A stretch of DNA of 64,000 nucleotides, from positions 122,573,810 through 122,637,809 of the forward strand of contig OX422220.1 in the NCBI GenBank assembly GCA_949130495.1. Direction: 5' to 3'. The notes beneath the pieces were generated by a model. The model did no database searches. It was not told the DNA's origin and worked only from the letters and a program-made list of their open reading frames with translations. Source of the stretch: Sambucus nigra (lineage: Eukaryota; Streptophyta; Magnoliopsida; Dipsacales; Adoxaceae). Position numbers and translations under genes: made by a program. Within the stretch, counting starts at the first letter, position 1, and each line of letters opens with the position of its first letter. Shown here piece after piece: positions 36,840 through 48,419 of this stretch.

Positions 36840-38561
36840 TGATAAGGCATAAATTCTTCACATTTATCCCCTTAATTTCGGTATTTTTATGATCCTGTGC
36901 GGTGTAAATAGATTGGATTTGTTTCATATTTATGATACTAACCCTTTTTGGCAAGTATTTCATATTTTGTGTATCTCTTATGTGTTTTACAGATATTTCA
37001 TGCAAGTTAGTGCCAAAGAGAACTCAAAACAGTGAAAGAAAACCAAGAAACGGGGAGTTAAAGGGGATTTTTGTAATTTTTCAGCCTTAGTTTGGAGGTG
37101 GGTCGAATTATAAATTTGAAGATATTTCAATTACAAGAACACTGTAAAAAACGGCACCTCAATCCGAGCTACAGTGAAGAAGTTATGCCCATTTGAAGTT
37201 AAGAAAAAATCCAAGAAAAAAAGCTGTCAGACCCAAACCGAACCGAAGCTGAGGAAAAAGAACCGGTCCGCCCATTTGTCACGCTCCAGATCCGTTACAA
37301 AATTACTCACAGTTTTATAAGTGTGACAAATTGGGACCGATCCGGATTGGACCGATCCGAAATACAAAATTCCGGAGAACTCCGGACCGAAGACGAATCG
37401 AAGTCGATGAAAATTAAACGAACTGATCCGGATATTTAGTCACGCTCAAGATCCGTTACAAAATTTGTCACGCTCCAATCAGTTATAAAGTTAGTCACGC
37501 TTTCTAAGTGTGACAAATTGCTTGATACGGGATTTTTATTTTGTGCTTATCTTTTAGTCAAAAGAGTTTTATGTTTTGGGGACTCTTCTAAACGACCTCT
37601 AGCCTATATATTTATCCATTAGGACTCTTTTTATTAAGATTTCATCTATGTAAAATCTCCATAACAAGTAGGAACATCTAGGAGAAGAATTTACATATTT
37701 CGCACCTTTAATTGAAGAGATTTTCAAGTTTTTCTTCAACCTTTGATTTCTTCTCGCATGGTTGTGTTCTTCAATTTTGGTAACTTTTAGTTCCAGCACT
37801 TTTAATATTATTTCTCATATTTCATCTCTCTTTCCAAGCAATTATGAGTTCATGCAACGTAGAAAACGTAGTTTTCATTAATTTCACCATGTTAGGCTAG
37901 GTTTTTAAAGGTGGGGATACATGATCTCAATCCGATGTGTTAATTGCATGTGTATAAAATTAGTCCTCTAAATTTAAAAATTTATTATGACCGTATTGCG
38001 TAGAAACATGACAATTATAGATCTTTGGATCTCGTTTGCTTCAGGGTAACCGGGATGCTTCAGAATGCAATTCGAGTGTTACTATCGCAATATCGATTTA
38101 CTCGTCCTCTGATTAAGTATGGTGCGGGCTTGAATCTCATATACGTAATGCTTGGGAGTACTAAATTCTGGGTATAATTAATCACTTAAATTTACGATTA
38201 GTTTTATATCTGCAATACACCAGGGTTGAGGGATTGTATTCCCATCCTGTTTTTCTCATTATATAGTTCAAGCCTAGTTCAATCATCTTAAGTCTTTTAA
38301 GTAATTTAAAGTTTGCATTTAGTTAATTAGTTATTTTCCATCTCAATCATCTTTTTATTTATTTTTAGAGTCAAGTTAGGGTTAACAGTCTTACCTTTGT
38401 TGTCACGTTCACTCGTCCTAGTTCCCTGAGGATTCGATACCCAGACTCACCGCTATACTCCACAAGAGTGTAGTTAAAGTTTAGTTTTTTTTGTATTGTG
38501 GTCGGAAGCGGATAACAACGACTAGCGTATTTACACGGATGCTCGGTTTCCAACACGATCA
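36840..38561 (+). repeat. Athila-like LTR, copy 1
   Basis: 1,722 bp, TGATAAGGCAT to CAACACGATCA (TGAT/ATCA ends), directly followed by a tRNA-Asp-type primer site, so it is a 5' LTR on the plus strand. It contains a cluster of GTCACGCT and CCGTTACAAAATT words at 37275-37520. There is no partner 3' LTR in the original (unduplicated) structure within this window. Confidence 0.8.
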
Positions 38562-38564
38562 AAA

Positions 38565-38580
38565 TGGCGCCGTTGTCGGA
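38565..38580 (+). promoter_or_regulatory. primer binding site, tRNA-Asp type, copy 1
   Basis: TGGCGCCGTTGTCGGAGA matches the complement of plant tRNA-Asp (TGGCGCCGTTGCCGGGGA) at 16 of 18 bases. This type is usual in Athila elements. Confidence 0.8.
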
Positions 38581-38654
38581 GAATTATGTAGACTTAGATA
38601 TAGATCGAGTTAATCTAAAACTTTGACCATAAAAATTAAAAAAAAAAAAATTTG

Positions 38655-39251
38655 ATGAGTATTACGAGGGAGATGCTGGATGAGAGCGAATGGCAAGATA
38701 CAATAGATGAAATCCTTCGTAATGACCAACCATCCACATCACGTAAGTCTTCAGAAGGGAGTGAACGAAAATGTTCAAAACACACTCGAGAGAGAGAATT
38801 AAGAGATATAAGTCTTGAAGACTTTGAAAAACAATTCGGGCCGGTGGATGAGAGCCTTATTGTTGAAGTCCAATCCCTATTAGGCTCTTGTAGTTACTTA
38901 GAAGAAAGCGAATGGAAAGATAAAATCGATGAATTCCTTCTTTGTGACCATCCACCCATACCACTAGAGGTCCCGAAGACGATTGAGCAGAAAAGTTTTG
39001 TCTCGTCCAACTTAGAGCCCGACCCATGCGTTCCAAAAATTGAAAGAAACTTAGGTGTTCCCTCCGAGTCGGTGAATGCAGGTTATGCTTTGAGTAAGCA
39101 TCACAGGGATCCCTTTTCGAGTAGTCATAATGAGTCTCCCGGTCTTTCCCCTATCTATGGGCGAGGTCCCAACTTGTTCCGATTATTGGTTTATGATATA
39201 AAGACGGAGGAGACGAGAAGAGCATCATTACCCGTACAAGGGGTCGGGTGA
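38655..39251 (+). CDS. unrecognised 198-residue ORF after the primer site, copy 1
   Basis: ATG at 38655 and TGA at 39249-39251; a TTG three bases upstream is not needed. The ORF starts 75 bp past the primer site, where gag would be expected. It has no capsid or zinc-knuckle motif. It shows an internal repeat: LDESEWQDTIDEILRNDQPS (residues 8-27) and a related LEESEWKDKIDEFLLCDHPP about 85 residues later. The C-terminus is YGRGPNLFRLLVYD and a charged tail. It is hydrophilic, with no signal or membrane segment. The function is unknown; it could be a diverged N-terminal Gag extension or a captured fragment. Confidence 0.5.
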   Translation: MSITREMLDESEWQDTIDEILRNDQPSTSRKSSEGSERKCSKHTRERELRDISLEDFEKQFGPVDESLIVEVQSLLGSCSYLEESEWKDKIDEFLLCDHPPIPLEVPKTIEQKSFVSSNLEPDPCVPKIERNLGVPSESVNAGYALSKHHRDPFSSSHNESPGLSPIYGRGPNLFRLLVYDIKTEETRRASLPVQGVG

Positions 39252-39324
39252 GTTTGTATATAGAGATGAGAGGTCGTCGCACCCCCGACGCGTATGGGGG
39301 GATTTTTATTGTATTATTGAGTCA

Positions 39325-39378
39325 AACTACTAGTAGTATTTACCTAAACAAACATTATGTTTTTTATTTTCAAATTAC
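39325..39378. other. 54-bp filler at the duplication junction
   Basis: Present only between the two copies. TTACCTAAACAAACA (39340-39354) is an inverted match, 14 of 15, to TGTTTGTTTGGGTAA at 39382-39396. ACTAGTAG also occurs in the left flank near 32528. Confidence 0.85.
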
Positions 39379-42300
39379 CAGTGTTTGTTTGGGTAACACA
39401 TAATAACGATAAGTTAAGGAACATAAGAGTCCCCAAAGCCACTTTTATTTTCACAAACCTTCCCTACAAAAACCAGGTCTAATTAGCATTAACTGGAAAT
39501 CTGTTATATTAATGATGAAATCGAAATTGGCAGAAACCGATATCAAATGTGTCAAACTAAGTAAATGAAAACAGGTATAATTAGCATTCTCAGGACTAAT
39601 TAGCATTATTAGTTGGTCATATGTGATGACGAACTAAGGCTCTGTTGCATAATTTCCAGCCCTACAAAATACGTTCAGAAGGATGGAGCATCGTCCAGGG
39701 TCTTGGAGGCCAACATCATAGCCTTGTTCTATAACAGTGTGGAAAAGCATGCCAGAGATATTGAATAACACATAGATCTAAATACCTAGGGCATAACATC
39801 ACACACAAAAATAATCATAAAAAATATATGGTGATATAAAAAACTAAACAAAACCTCAAAATTGATCAGTTTTAGCAACCTAAACAACTATGTACATAGT
39901 CCATAAATGTGTCACCAAATATGTACATAGTACATTCAAATCCATAACAATAATGATTTCGAAAATATACATGTGGAAATAGAATAACTCATAGTTACAT
40001 CCATTGTAAATTACCTTCACATAAAAGGAATCGAGACCAATATAAAAAAACTGATTTAAAACCCCGAATTATCGGACTTATAGCAGAAAGCTTTCTAACT
40101 ACAGGTCAAGGGATAAAACATTAGATAATCATAATATCATGCATCCATAAGAATGTAAACAATTAAACTATTGAAACTATTAACACATCAAAATCTAGCA
40201 TGCTAAACTGGTTTCCTGGAATTAAATTTTGATGACCTCATTTGTGGTTTGGAGTTAGGAATATGGTGCAAGCCATACATATTCTCGGTGATATCTGGAC
40301 GTCAGTGAAATGATTTGCATTAAACCCCTGCCTCGTGAACTGTGAAACTCACTCATTATTCGCTTTTTATTCACATAACATATATGCATCTCATCTCCAC
40401 TTCCACAGATGCATACCTGAAAAAGGAAAGACGAATACATAAAATTCATGCGACACATTTAATTTGTTGGTTGGGAGTAGTGTTTAAAATACAACTAATT
40501 TAAATGTTTTCACAAAGGTAAAATACAACACATCTAAACTGACATAAGTATGAGAACAAACAACTTCCAAATCTGAAACTGAACAGTAAAAGGCCTAGGA
40601 CAGTAAATGGAAAAAATAAAAACGAAAAGGTCCTAGGATAGAAGTATGGGAACAAACAACTTCAAAATCCAATTCAGCCCCATGTCAATAAGATGAAGGC
40701 CTAGGAAAGGAAAAGGAAAAAGGAAAAAAAGTTTGAACCTGGAACCAATAACTTCCACTTTTCATGCAGATGCAAATAGTATAAAAAGAGGAGTTTAGTA
40801 TCTTCAATCACATCCACCAACATAAACATTATAAAATAGAATAAAATGAGGCATTTTTTATTTTCAAACAGAGAACACAAAACAGGCGAGCACAATTGCA
40901 ATATAGTTCAATGGATCACAAAATAGATGAGTACAATTGGAGGGCAATAGCCTATATGATTACTATAGTTCTTACTAATGTTATCACACCAAATTCTGGC
41001 TAATTTATGTGAACGTTGTGAATATAAAAGAATTTAACAATGCAAAATATAATAAATGACAACCTACTTAAAATGGCTTGTTCATCTATGGATTTGTAAC
41101 TGAAAATAGAGGGCAAAAGTTTCATTAGCTGAGTTTTTCAAAATAAACAGATGCCTTTCTTTAAACTACTCTTCATCTTTTTGTACACTTGATTGAACAA
41201 ACAAGACCTAGTGAATGTTAATCATTAGATAAACAACAATTAATTCAACTCACATACCGAAGGCATTACACTAAGGAAGAAAAAAACAAAATTACAAATA
41301 ATAAATTAATATACATAAAATATCTTCAAGCGACTACTAAAATTATAACAATAACATCATTTTAAGGTGGTAAATGGGTTAATCGCATTACAAATAACAA
41401 ATTAATAGACATTAAATACTTCCTAAGAGAAAGAAATACCAACATTGATCAGAAATCACAATCAAAACCATGAAGAACAAACCCTACTTTCAATCAAAAA
41501 ATATATCAGAACAACTTGCCAAATACAACCTACTTAAAATGGCTTGTTCATCCATGGATTTGTAACTGAAAAAAGGGGTAAAAGTTTCATTAACTGAGTT
41601 TTTCAAAATACATAGATGACCTTCTTTGAACTAATCTTCATCTTTTTGTACACTTGATTGAACAAAGAAGACTTATTGAATATTAATCATTAGATAAATA
41701 AAAATTAATTCAACTCACATACCAAAGACATTACAATAAGGAAGAAAAGAACAAAATTACAAATAATAAATTAATAGACATAAAATATCTTCAAGCAGCT
41801 ACTAAAATTATAGCAATAACATCATTTTAAGGTGGTAAATGGGTTAATCGCATTACAAATAACAAATTAATAGACACAAAATACTTGCTAAGATAAATAA
41901 ATACCAATATTGCTTAGGAATCACAATCAAAACCATGAAGAACAAACCCTACTCTCAATAAAAAAAATATATCAGAAAAACTCGCCAAATACAACCTAGT
42001 TAAAATGGCTTTTTCATCCATGGATTTGTAACTGAAAACAGGGGGTAAAAGTTTCATTAACTGAGTTTTTCAAAATACACAGATGCCCTTCTTTGAACTA
42101 CTCTTTATCTTTTTGTACACTTGATGGAACAAAGAAGACCTATTGAATATTAATCATTAGATAAACAATAATTAATTAAACTCACATACCAAAGGCATTG
42201 CAATAAGAAAGAAACAAACAAAATTAAAAATAACAAATCAATAGACATAAAATATCTTCAAGCGACTACTAAAATTATAGCAATAACATCATTTTAAGGT

Positions 42301-43670
42301 GGTAAATGGGTTAATGGAATTACAAATAACAAATTAACAGACATAAAATACTTGTTAAGAGAACAAAATACCAATATTGCTTAGAAATCACAATCAAAAC
42401 CATAAAGAACAAACCCTACCCTCAATCAAAAAATATATCAAAATAACTTGCCAAATACACATTCCCCTTCTTATACTATGTAGAAAACACACCTCACATT
42501 CACGTTGTTTCTTCCCTCGCTGTAGATAACGTGAGTAAATCATTTCATAGAGTGTATAAACATTTCATAAAGGGCAAACTCACCTCATATTTGGTGATGA
42601 ATGATAATCAGAGAAAGAAAATTGTGCAAGAGCTTGAGGTATGGCGTGTTTACAGCTATCAAACACCCAAAAAAGTGAGCATAAGTTACTTATGAAAACT
42701 ATCAAACACCCAAAAATTAAATAATCAACTTGTTCATTATTGGATTCAAATGTGAGAGTTACGACACAAACCCCAATGTTTACATCCGATGCAACACTAA
42801 GACAACCATTTTTAACATTCGTGTAGAAACAAATACCAATGTATATGTTAATATGAATGTTATTTATGGTCTAAGGGATAATTCATGCTAAAACCTTGTG
42901 GATCCTAATATTTACTCTCATAAAAACTTGTGATCTTCCTGTCCAAGATCAAAACTAGAATCACAATGAATTAACAAAGGTGTGATGTGCAATATAAACC
43001 AAATAGTATCTCCACGAACCATAAAAGAAATCTTATATGAAAAAATAAACTGATTAGTATACTTTGTTAATTCATTGGCATAACAATTCAATTGTTGGTT
43101 ATAATATTGATTCAACAATATTATATGGAAAAAAAGGCAACTCGCAATTGCATTCTAAAATTTGAATAACACAACTTGCAACGATCAATTTCACACAAAA
43201 CAGGTATATTTTGATAACACATTATAGATATTACCCATGCAAGTGACACGGTTAAAACTATTACGGGGTACCTATGACACTAACATACGAATGTGATGTC
43301 TACACAAAGATCGTGATGTTATAGCAATACAATGAGGGATACACGCCAATTCCAAGAAAAACTCATTTGAAGCTTGTATTGGCATCATAATATCAAACCT
43401 AAAACCATACAAAACTATCAAATTTGAAAAATCTGAAATATAATCTTATATTGGAAAACACATATTTCAAGGTTACAAACATAGTCCTAGCTTAATACTA
43501 AGCTAACAAAAGTTATTATAAAAGAATAGTTTGGTAATCAACCAACAATAATTTCATAATCTACCAACAATAGTTTCATAACACAGAGTTTAAATACTTA
43601 GTAATTAACCTACCAACATAGTGAAAAATACCATAAACAATGATAGCACGGGAAAATAATCTCAACTAAC
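39379..43670. other. AT-rich non-coding flank within duplication copy 2
   Basis: Near-identical to 32549-36839, including the candidate exon at 40255-40450 (minus strand). No recognised gene. Confidence 0.5.
41061..42460. repeat. three tandem 466-bp units (copy 2)
   Basis: Unit starts at 41061, 41527 and 41993, as in copy 1. Confidence 0.9.
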
Positions 43671-45389
43671 TGATAAGGCATAAATTCTTCACATTTATCC
43701 CCTTAATTTCGGTATTTTTATGATCCAGTGCGGTGTAAATAGCTTGGATTTGTTTCATATTTATGATACTAACCCTTTTTGGCAAGTATTTCATATTTTG
43801 TGTATCTCTTATGTGTTTTACAGATATTTCATGCAAGTTAGTGCCAAAGAGAACTCAAAACAGTGAAAGAAAACCAAGAAACGGGGAGTTAAAGGGGATT
43901 TTTGTAATTTTTCGGCCTTAGTTTAGAGGTGGGGCCAATTAGAAATTTGAATATATTTCAATTACAAGAACACTGTAAAAAACGGCACCTCAATCCGAGC
44001 TACAGTGAAGAAGTTATGCCCATTTGAAGTTAAGAAAAAATCCAAGAAAAAAAGCTGTCAGACCCAAACCGAACCGAAGCTGAGGAAAAAGAACCGGTCC
44101 GCCCATTTGTCACGCTCCAGATCCGTTACAAAATTACTCACAGTTTTATAAGTGTGACAAATTGGTACCGATCCGGATTGGACCGATCCGAAATACAAAA
44201 TTCCAGAGAACTCCAGACCGAAGACGAATCGAAGTCGATGAAAATTAAACGAACTGATCCGGATATTTAGTCACGCTCAGGATCCGTTACAAAATTTGTC
44301 ACGCTCCAATCAGTTATAAAATTAGTCACGCTTTCTAAGTGTGACAAATTGCTTGATACGGGATTTTTATTTTGTGCTTATCTTTTAGTCAAAAGAGTTT
44401 TATGTTTTGGGGACTCTTCTAAACGACCTCTAGCATATATATTTATCCATTAGGACTCTTTTTATTAAGATTTCATCTATATAAAAGCTCCATAACAAGT
44501 AGGAACATCTAGGAGAAGAATTTACATATTTCGCACCTTTAATTGAAGAGCTTTTCAAGTTTTTCTTCAACCTTTGATTTCTTCTCGCATGGTTGTGCTC
44601 TTCAATTTTGGTAACTTTTAGTTCCAGCACTTTTAATATTATTTCTCATATTTCATCTCTCTTTCCAAGCAATTATGAGTTCATGCAACGTAGAAAACGT
44701 AGTTTTCATTAATTTCACCATGTTAGGCTAGGTTTTTAAAGGTGGGGATACATGATCTCAATCCGATGTGTTAATTGCATGTGTATAAAATTGGTCCTCT
44801 AAATTTAAAAATTTATTATGACCGTATTGCGTAGAAACATGACAATTATAGATCTTTGGATCTCGTTTGCTTCAGGGTAACCGGGATGCTTCAGAATGCA
44901 ATTCGAGTGTTACTATCGCAATATCGATTTACTCATCCTCTGATTAAGTATGGTGCGGGCTTGAACCTCATATACGTAATTCTTGGGAGTACTAAATTCT
45001 GGGTATAATTAATCACTTAAATTTATGATTAGTTTTATATCTGCAATACACTAGGTTTGAGGGATTGTATTCCTATCCTGTTTTTCTCATTATATAGTTC
45101 AAGTCTAGTTCAATCATCTTCAGTCTTTTAAGTAATTTAAAGTTTGCATTTAGTTAATTAGTTATTTTCCATCTCAATCATCTTTTTATTTATTTTTAGA
45201 GTCAAGTTAGGGTTAACAGTCTTACCTTTGCTGTCACGTTCACTCGTCCTAGTTCCCTGAGGATTCGATACCCAGACTCACCGCTATACTCCACAAGAGT
45301 GTAGTTAAAGTTTAGTTTTTTTTGTATTGTAGGAAGCCGTTAACAATGACTAGCGTATTTACACGGACGCTCGGTTTCCAACACGATCA
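43671..45389 (+). repeat. Athila-like LTR, copy 2
   Basis: 1,719 bp, same ends as copy 1. It is not the 3' LTR of copy 1: it is preceded by the same flank as copy 1, not by a polypurine tract. Confidence 0.8.
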
Positions 45390-45392
45390 AAA

Positions 45393-45408
45393 TGGCGCCG
45401 TTGTCGGA
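45393..45408 (+). promoter_or_regulatory. primer binding site, tRNA-Asp type, copy 2
   Basis: TGGCGCCGTTGTCGGAGA, as in copy 1. Confidence 0.8.
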
Positions 45409-45482
45409 GAATTAGGTAGACTTAGATATAGATCGAGTTAATCTAAAACTTTGACCATAAAAATTAAAAAAAAAAAAAATTG

Positions 45483-46079
45483 ATGAGTATTACGAGGGAG
45501 ATGCTGGATGAGAGCGAATGGCAAGATACAATAGATGAAATCCTTCGTAATGACCAACCATCCACATCACGTAAGTCTTCAGAAGGGAGTGAACGAAAAT
45601 GTTCAAAACACACTCGAGAGAGTGAATTAAGAGATATAAGTCTTGAAGACTTTGAAAAAAAATTCGGGCCGGTGGATGAGAGCCTTATTGTTGAAGTCCA
45701 ATCCCTATTAGGCTCTTGTAGTTACTTAGAAGAAAGCGAATGGAAAGATAAAATCGATGAATTCCTTCTTTGTGACCATCCACCCATACCACTAGAGGTC
45801 CCGAAGACGATTGACCAGAAAAGTTTTGTCTCGTCCAACTTAGAGCCCGACCCATGCGTTCCAAAAATTGAAAGAAACTTAGGTGTTCCCTCCGAGTCGG
45901 TGAACGCAGGTTATGCTTTCAGTAAGAATCACAAGGATCCCTTTTCGAGTAGTCATAATGAGTCTCCCGGTCTTTCCCGTATCTATGGGCGAGGTCCCAA
46001 CTTGTTCCGATTATTGGTTTATGATATGAAGACGGAGGAGACGAGAAGAGCATCATTCCCCGTACAAGGGGTCGGGTGA
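45483..46079 (+). CDS. unrecognised 198-residue ORF after the primer site, copy 2
   Basis: Same length and frame as 38655-39251. The two differ at ten bases; nine change the residue (R/S, Q/K, E/D, L/F, H/N, R/K, P/R, I/M, L/F) and one is silent. That is what drift without constraint gives, so neither copy appears to be under selection for its protein since the duplication, although both frames are open. Downstream the same transcript would enter 46153-46709. Confidence 0.5.
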   Translation: MSITREMLDESEWQDTIDEILRNDQPSTSRKSSEGSERKCSKHTRESELRDISLEDFEKKFGPVDESLIVEVQSLLGSCSYLEESEWKDKIDEFLLCDHPPIPLEVPKTIDQKSFVSSNLEPDPCVPKIERNLGVPSESVNAGYAFSKNHKDPFSSSHNESPGLSRIYGRGPNLFRLLVYDMKTEETRRASFPVQGVG

Positions 46080-46152
46080 GTTTGTATAGAGAGATGAGAG
46101 GTCGTCGCACCCCCGACGCGTATGGGGGGATTTTTATTGTATTATTGAGTCA

Positions 46153-46709
46153 TGTGTTCGGGTCATTTAGTGTCTTTATGCATTTTCTCCATTTGTTTGT
46201 TTTATTTATCGCACTTCTTATTTTGCCTTGTTTAGATTTTAGTCCTTTTTGCTTGAGGAGAATGCAAAAGTCTAAGTTAGGGGGGTCACAAGTGCGTATT
46301 TCTAAAACTTCACAAATTTTCAAAAATGCCCTAAAATCTAAAAAAAAAATCATAAAATTTGGAAAAATCCAAAAATATTTTTGTTCAAAATAAATAAAAA
46401 TTGGAATTCAAATTTTACAAAAATATCATTAAAAGTCAGTGTAAAGTCTCAAGTTGTAAAATTCAAATACACAGAGCCGAAATTCACCAAAGAAGGAAAT
46501 CGTGTGAAAATTGACGACTTAACGAATAAGTGTGGAGATTAACAAACCCGGTGAGATTCGAGCCTTGCATCTTTGTGAAAATTATAAATCAATCCGAGTT
46601 AATTGTTAACTCAAAGTTCTTTTCAGCGTCTAAAAAGTCGCTGAGGATCTTAATCCTTTCCTTTTGATCGGTTTTGATAAATGTGTGTGATATTGCCGTA
46701 CAAAGCGCG
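46153..46709 (+). other. Athila-like internal region, non-coding, with G-run
   Basis: Follows the ORF in the original arrangement. A polypurine-like TTAGGGGGG lies at 46277-46285, then A-rich sequence. There is no LTR after the G-run, so it is either not the primer tract or the LTR was displaced. Chromovirus A inserted at 46710. Confidence 0.5.
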
Positions 46710-47825
46710 TGTAATACCCCGTAATTTTATTGATTTTTATTTAATGGATTAATTGAAGTAAATGAGAATTAATTGGAAATTAATCCGGAGGTAAATACTA
46801 GCGAGACGTGAGTTGGTATTTGAGTATGATGTTAAAAATTCAATATTATTGAGTATATATGGTAATAGGTGAGTATTGAAAATATTAAAATTGTCGCGAT
46901 TCAGAAATACGATAATTTGGGAAATTAAATTGGGACGCGCGTGCCAGTCACGTCAGAAATGAATTTAATTAGATTAAAAAGTAATTTATAATTTTTATCA
47001 ACCAAATGGTCATTTTGAGCGCGCCAACGTGTCCGAAAGGGTCGAAATAGTTAGAAAACACTAGCCGGAGGTTTAATTTGGGTCCCGAAGCATTTTTAGG
47101 CCAAACCGACAACCTAGAAGGGTACTTTGGTAATTTTAAAAATTAAGGAATTAAAACCCAAGAATTTTAGAGGTTAATTATATATTATTTGAGAGGCCAC
47201 TAAGGCCATTACCAACAAAAGACATGAGAGTGGGCTACGGGAGTTTTGAGAAAAGTTAGAAAGAGGTTAAAGGAGGTTCCAAACCAAACCATCTCCTATC
47301 ACCATCATTTTGGAAGGGATTGTGACCATAAAGAGGAGAAATTCAGCCTAGAATCACCGACAACAAATCTGAAGAACAAACCTAAGATAAGTGATTTGAT
47401 GTTATTAAGTTCAATAAATATTTCCTCCATGTTTAGTGTAGAAACTGTTATGCCTTGAAAGTTTTGATGGAAAAACCCAATGGGATTGATGTGAAACTCA
47501 TGATTTTGGATAGGGATTGCATGTATAATGGTTATGGACGAATTCAATACCCAAAAATGTAACTTTTGATGATTTGAAAACGGATTAATAGGGAGCCTTT
47601 GTAGTTAATTAAATTTTGGATTCATGTTCATAGGGTATGGGGTAAGAATTGGGGATTTATGATTATTGCATGTTGATTAGTAAGATTTGACCCCAAAAAT
47701 ATGTTAAGGAGTGACCTAGGGTGACTTAGAATAGTTTAAAAACATTAAAACGTAATTGGGGTGATCTTAGGATGGATTTAGAGAAGAGAAAAATGAAGTT
47801 GGGAAATTTCTGGGCGTTTTCCGTC

Positions 47826-47985
47826 ATCTCGTTAGAAGACCAACCCAGGTCGTTCGAACAACCTCGTTCGAACGAGCTTCTAACGAGATGACAGTACCCC
47901 TTCTAACGAGTTCGTAGTTCGTTCGAACGACACTCGTTCGAACGTCCTCGTTCGAACGAGATTTCTGTGACTTCTAACGAGTTCA
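47826..47985. repeat. CGTTCGAACG palindrome cluster, left LTR
   Basis: Repeated CGTTCGAACGA and CTCGTTAGAAG/CTTCTAACGAG words in about 160 bp; many are perfect palindromes around TTCGAA. The same cluster is at 54834-55005. Confidence 0.85.
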
Positions 47986-48400
47986 TAGAATGGTCTTTTT
48001 AGGCCCGATTTTTGGTTTCGAGTTTTTAGCAGGCTTATTTAATTGAGTGTTATTCTTCCCTTGTGATTAGTGGGTATAGTTGTGAGATTGGAGTACGTTG
48101 TGGATTAAAACTTAGAATTATAAAATAGACCGAGTGAATTCTATGGGTTAGATTGTAAGTACTAGAGTTTACGACGTGAGGAGAGACGGTAATTTATAAC
48201 GTATAGTATTCGGGTACTTATAAGTGTGCAACATTTAATGACGGTATAGGAAGGTAAAATATACCTCTAATAATATTATAAGATATCTAAGATGTGTGAA
48301 TGCTTAGTATATGTGTTTATCTGTGTATAACTTACCTACCATACTTGCTATCACGGGAGGTCGGCGTTCGATTAGGGCCATCTAATCTTTGTGTGCCTAT

Positions 48401-48419
48401 GGGGGGGGGGGGGGGGGGG
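48401..48419 (+). repeat. G19 homopolymer
   Basis: Nineteen consecutive G in the left LTR; the length is prone to sequencing error. Confidence 0.9.

Larger units (their letters stand above)
32549..39324. repeat. 6.8 kb direct duplication, copy 1
   Basis: Runs from CAGTGTTTGTTTGGG to the shared word ATTATTGAGTCA. Copy 2 is 39379-46152 (offset 6828-6831). Identity by eye is 98-99%, alike across the non-coding part, the LTR and the ORF, so one event duplicated all of it. Contents: 4.3 kb of AT-rich flank, Athila-like LTR, primer site, short ORF. Confidence 0.95.
39379..46152. repeat. 6.8 kb direct duplication, copy 2
   Basis: Partner of 32549-39324. On its right the sequence continues into more Athila-like internal sequence, so the right side of copy 2 keeps the original junction. 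Confidence 0.95.

Noticed and set aside
38565..38580. tRNA gene fragments at primer sites
   Set aside because: Only 11-19 bases complementary to a tRNA 3' end are present, right after LTR ends, as expected for primer sites; no cloverleaf.
36840..45389. A complete LTR element bounded by the two Athila-like LTRs
   Set aside because: The sequence before the second LTR is the same flank that precedes the first one, with no polypurine tract, and the high similarity extends over the flank. A segmental duplication explains it better.
48401..48419. G-quadruplex regulatory element
   Set aside because: A plain G19 run in one LTR; the right LTR is cut before this point so there is no second copy to compare, and the length may be a sequencing artefact.
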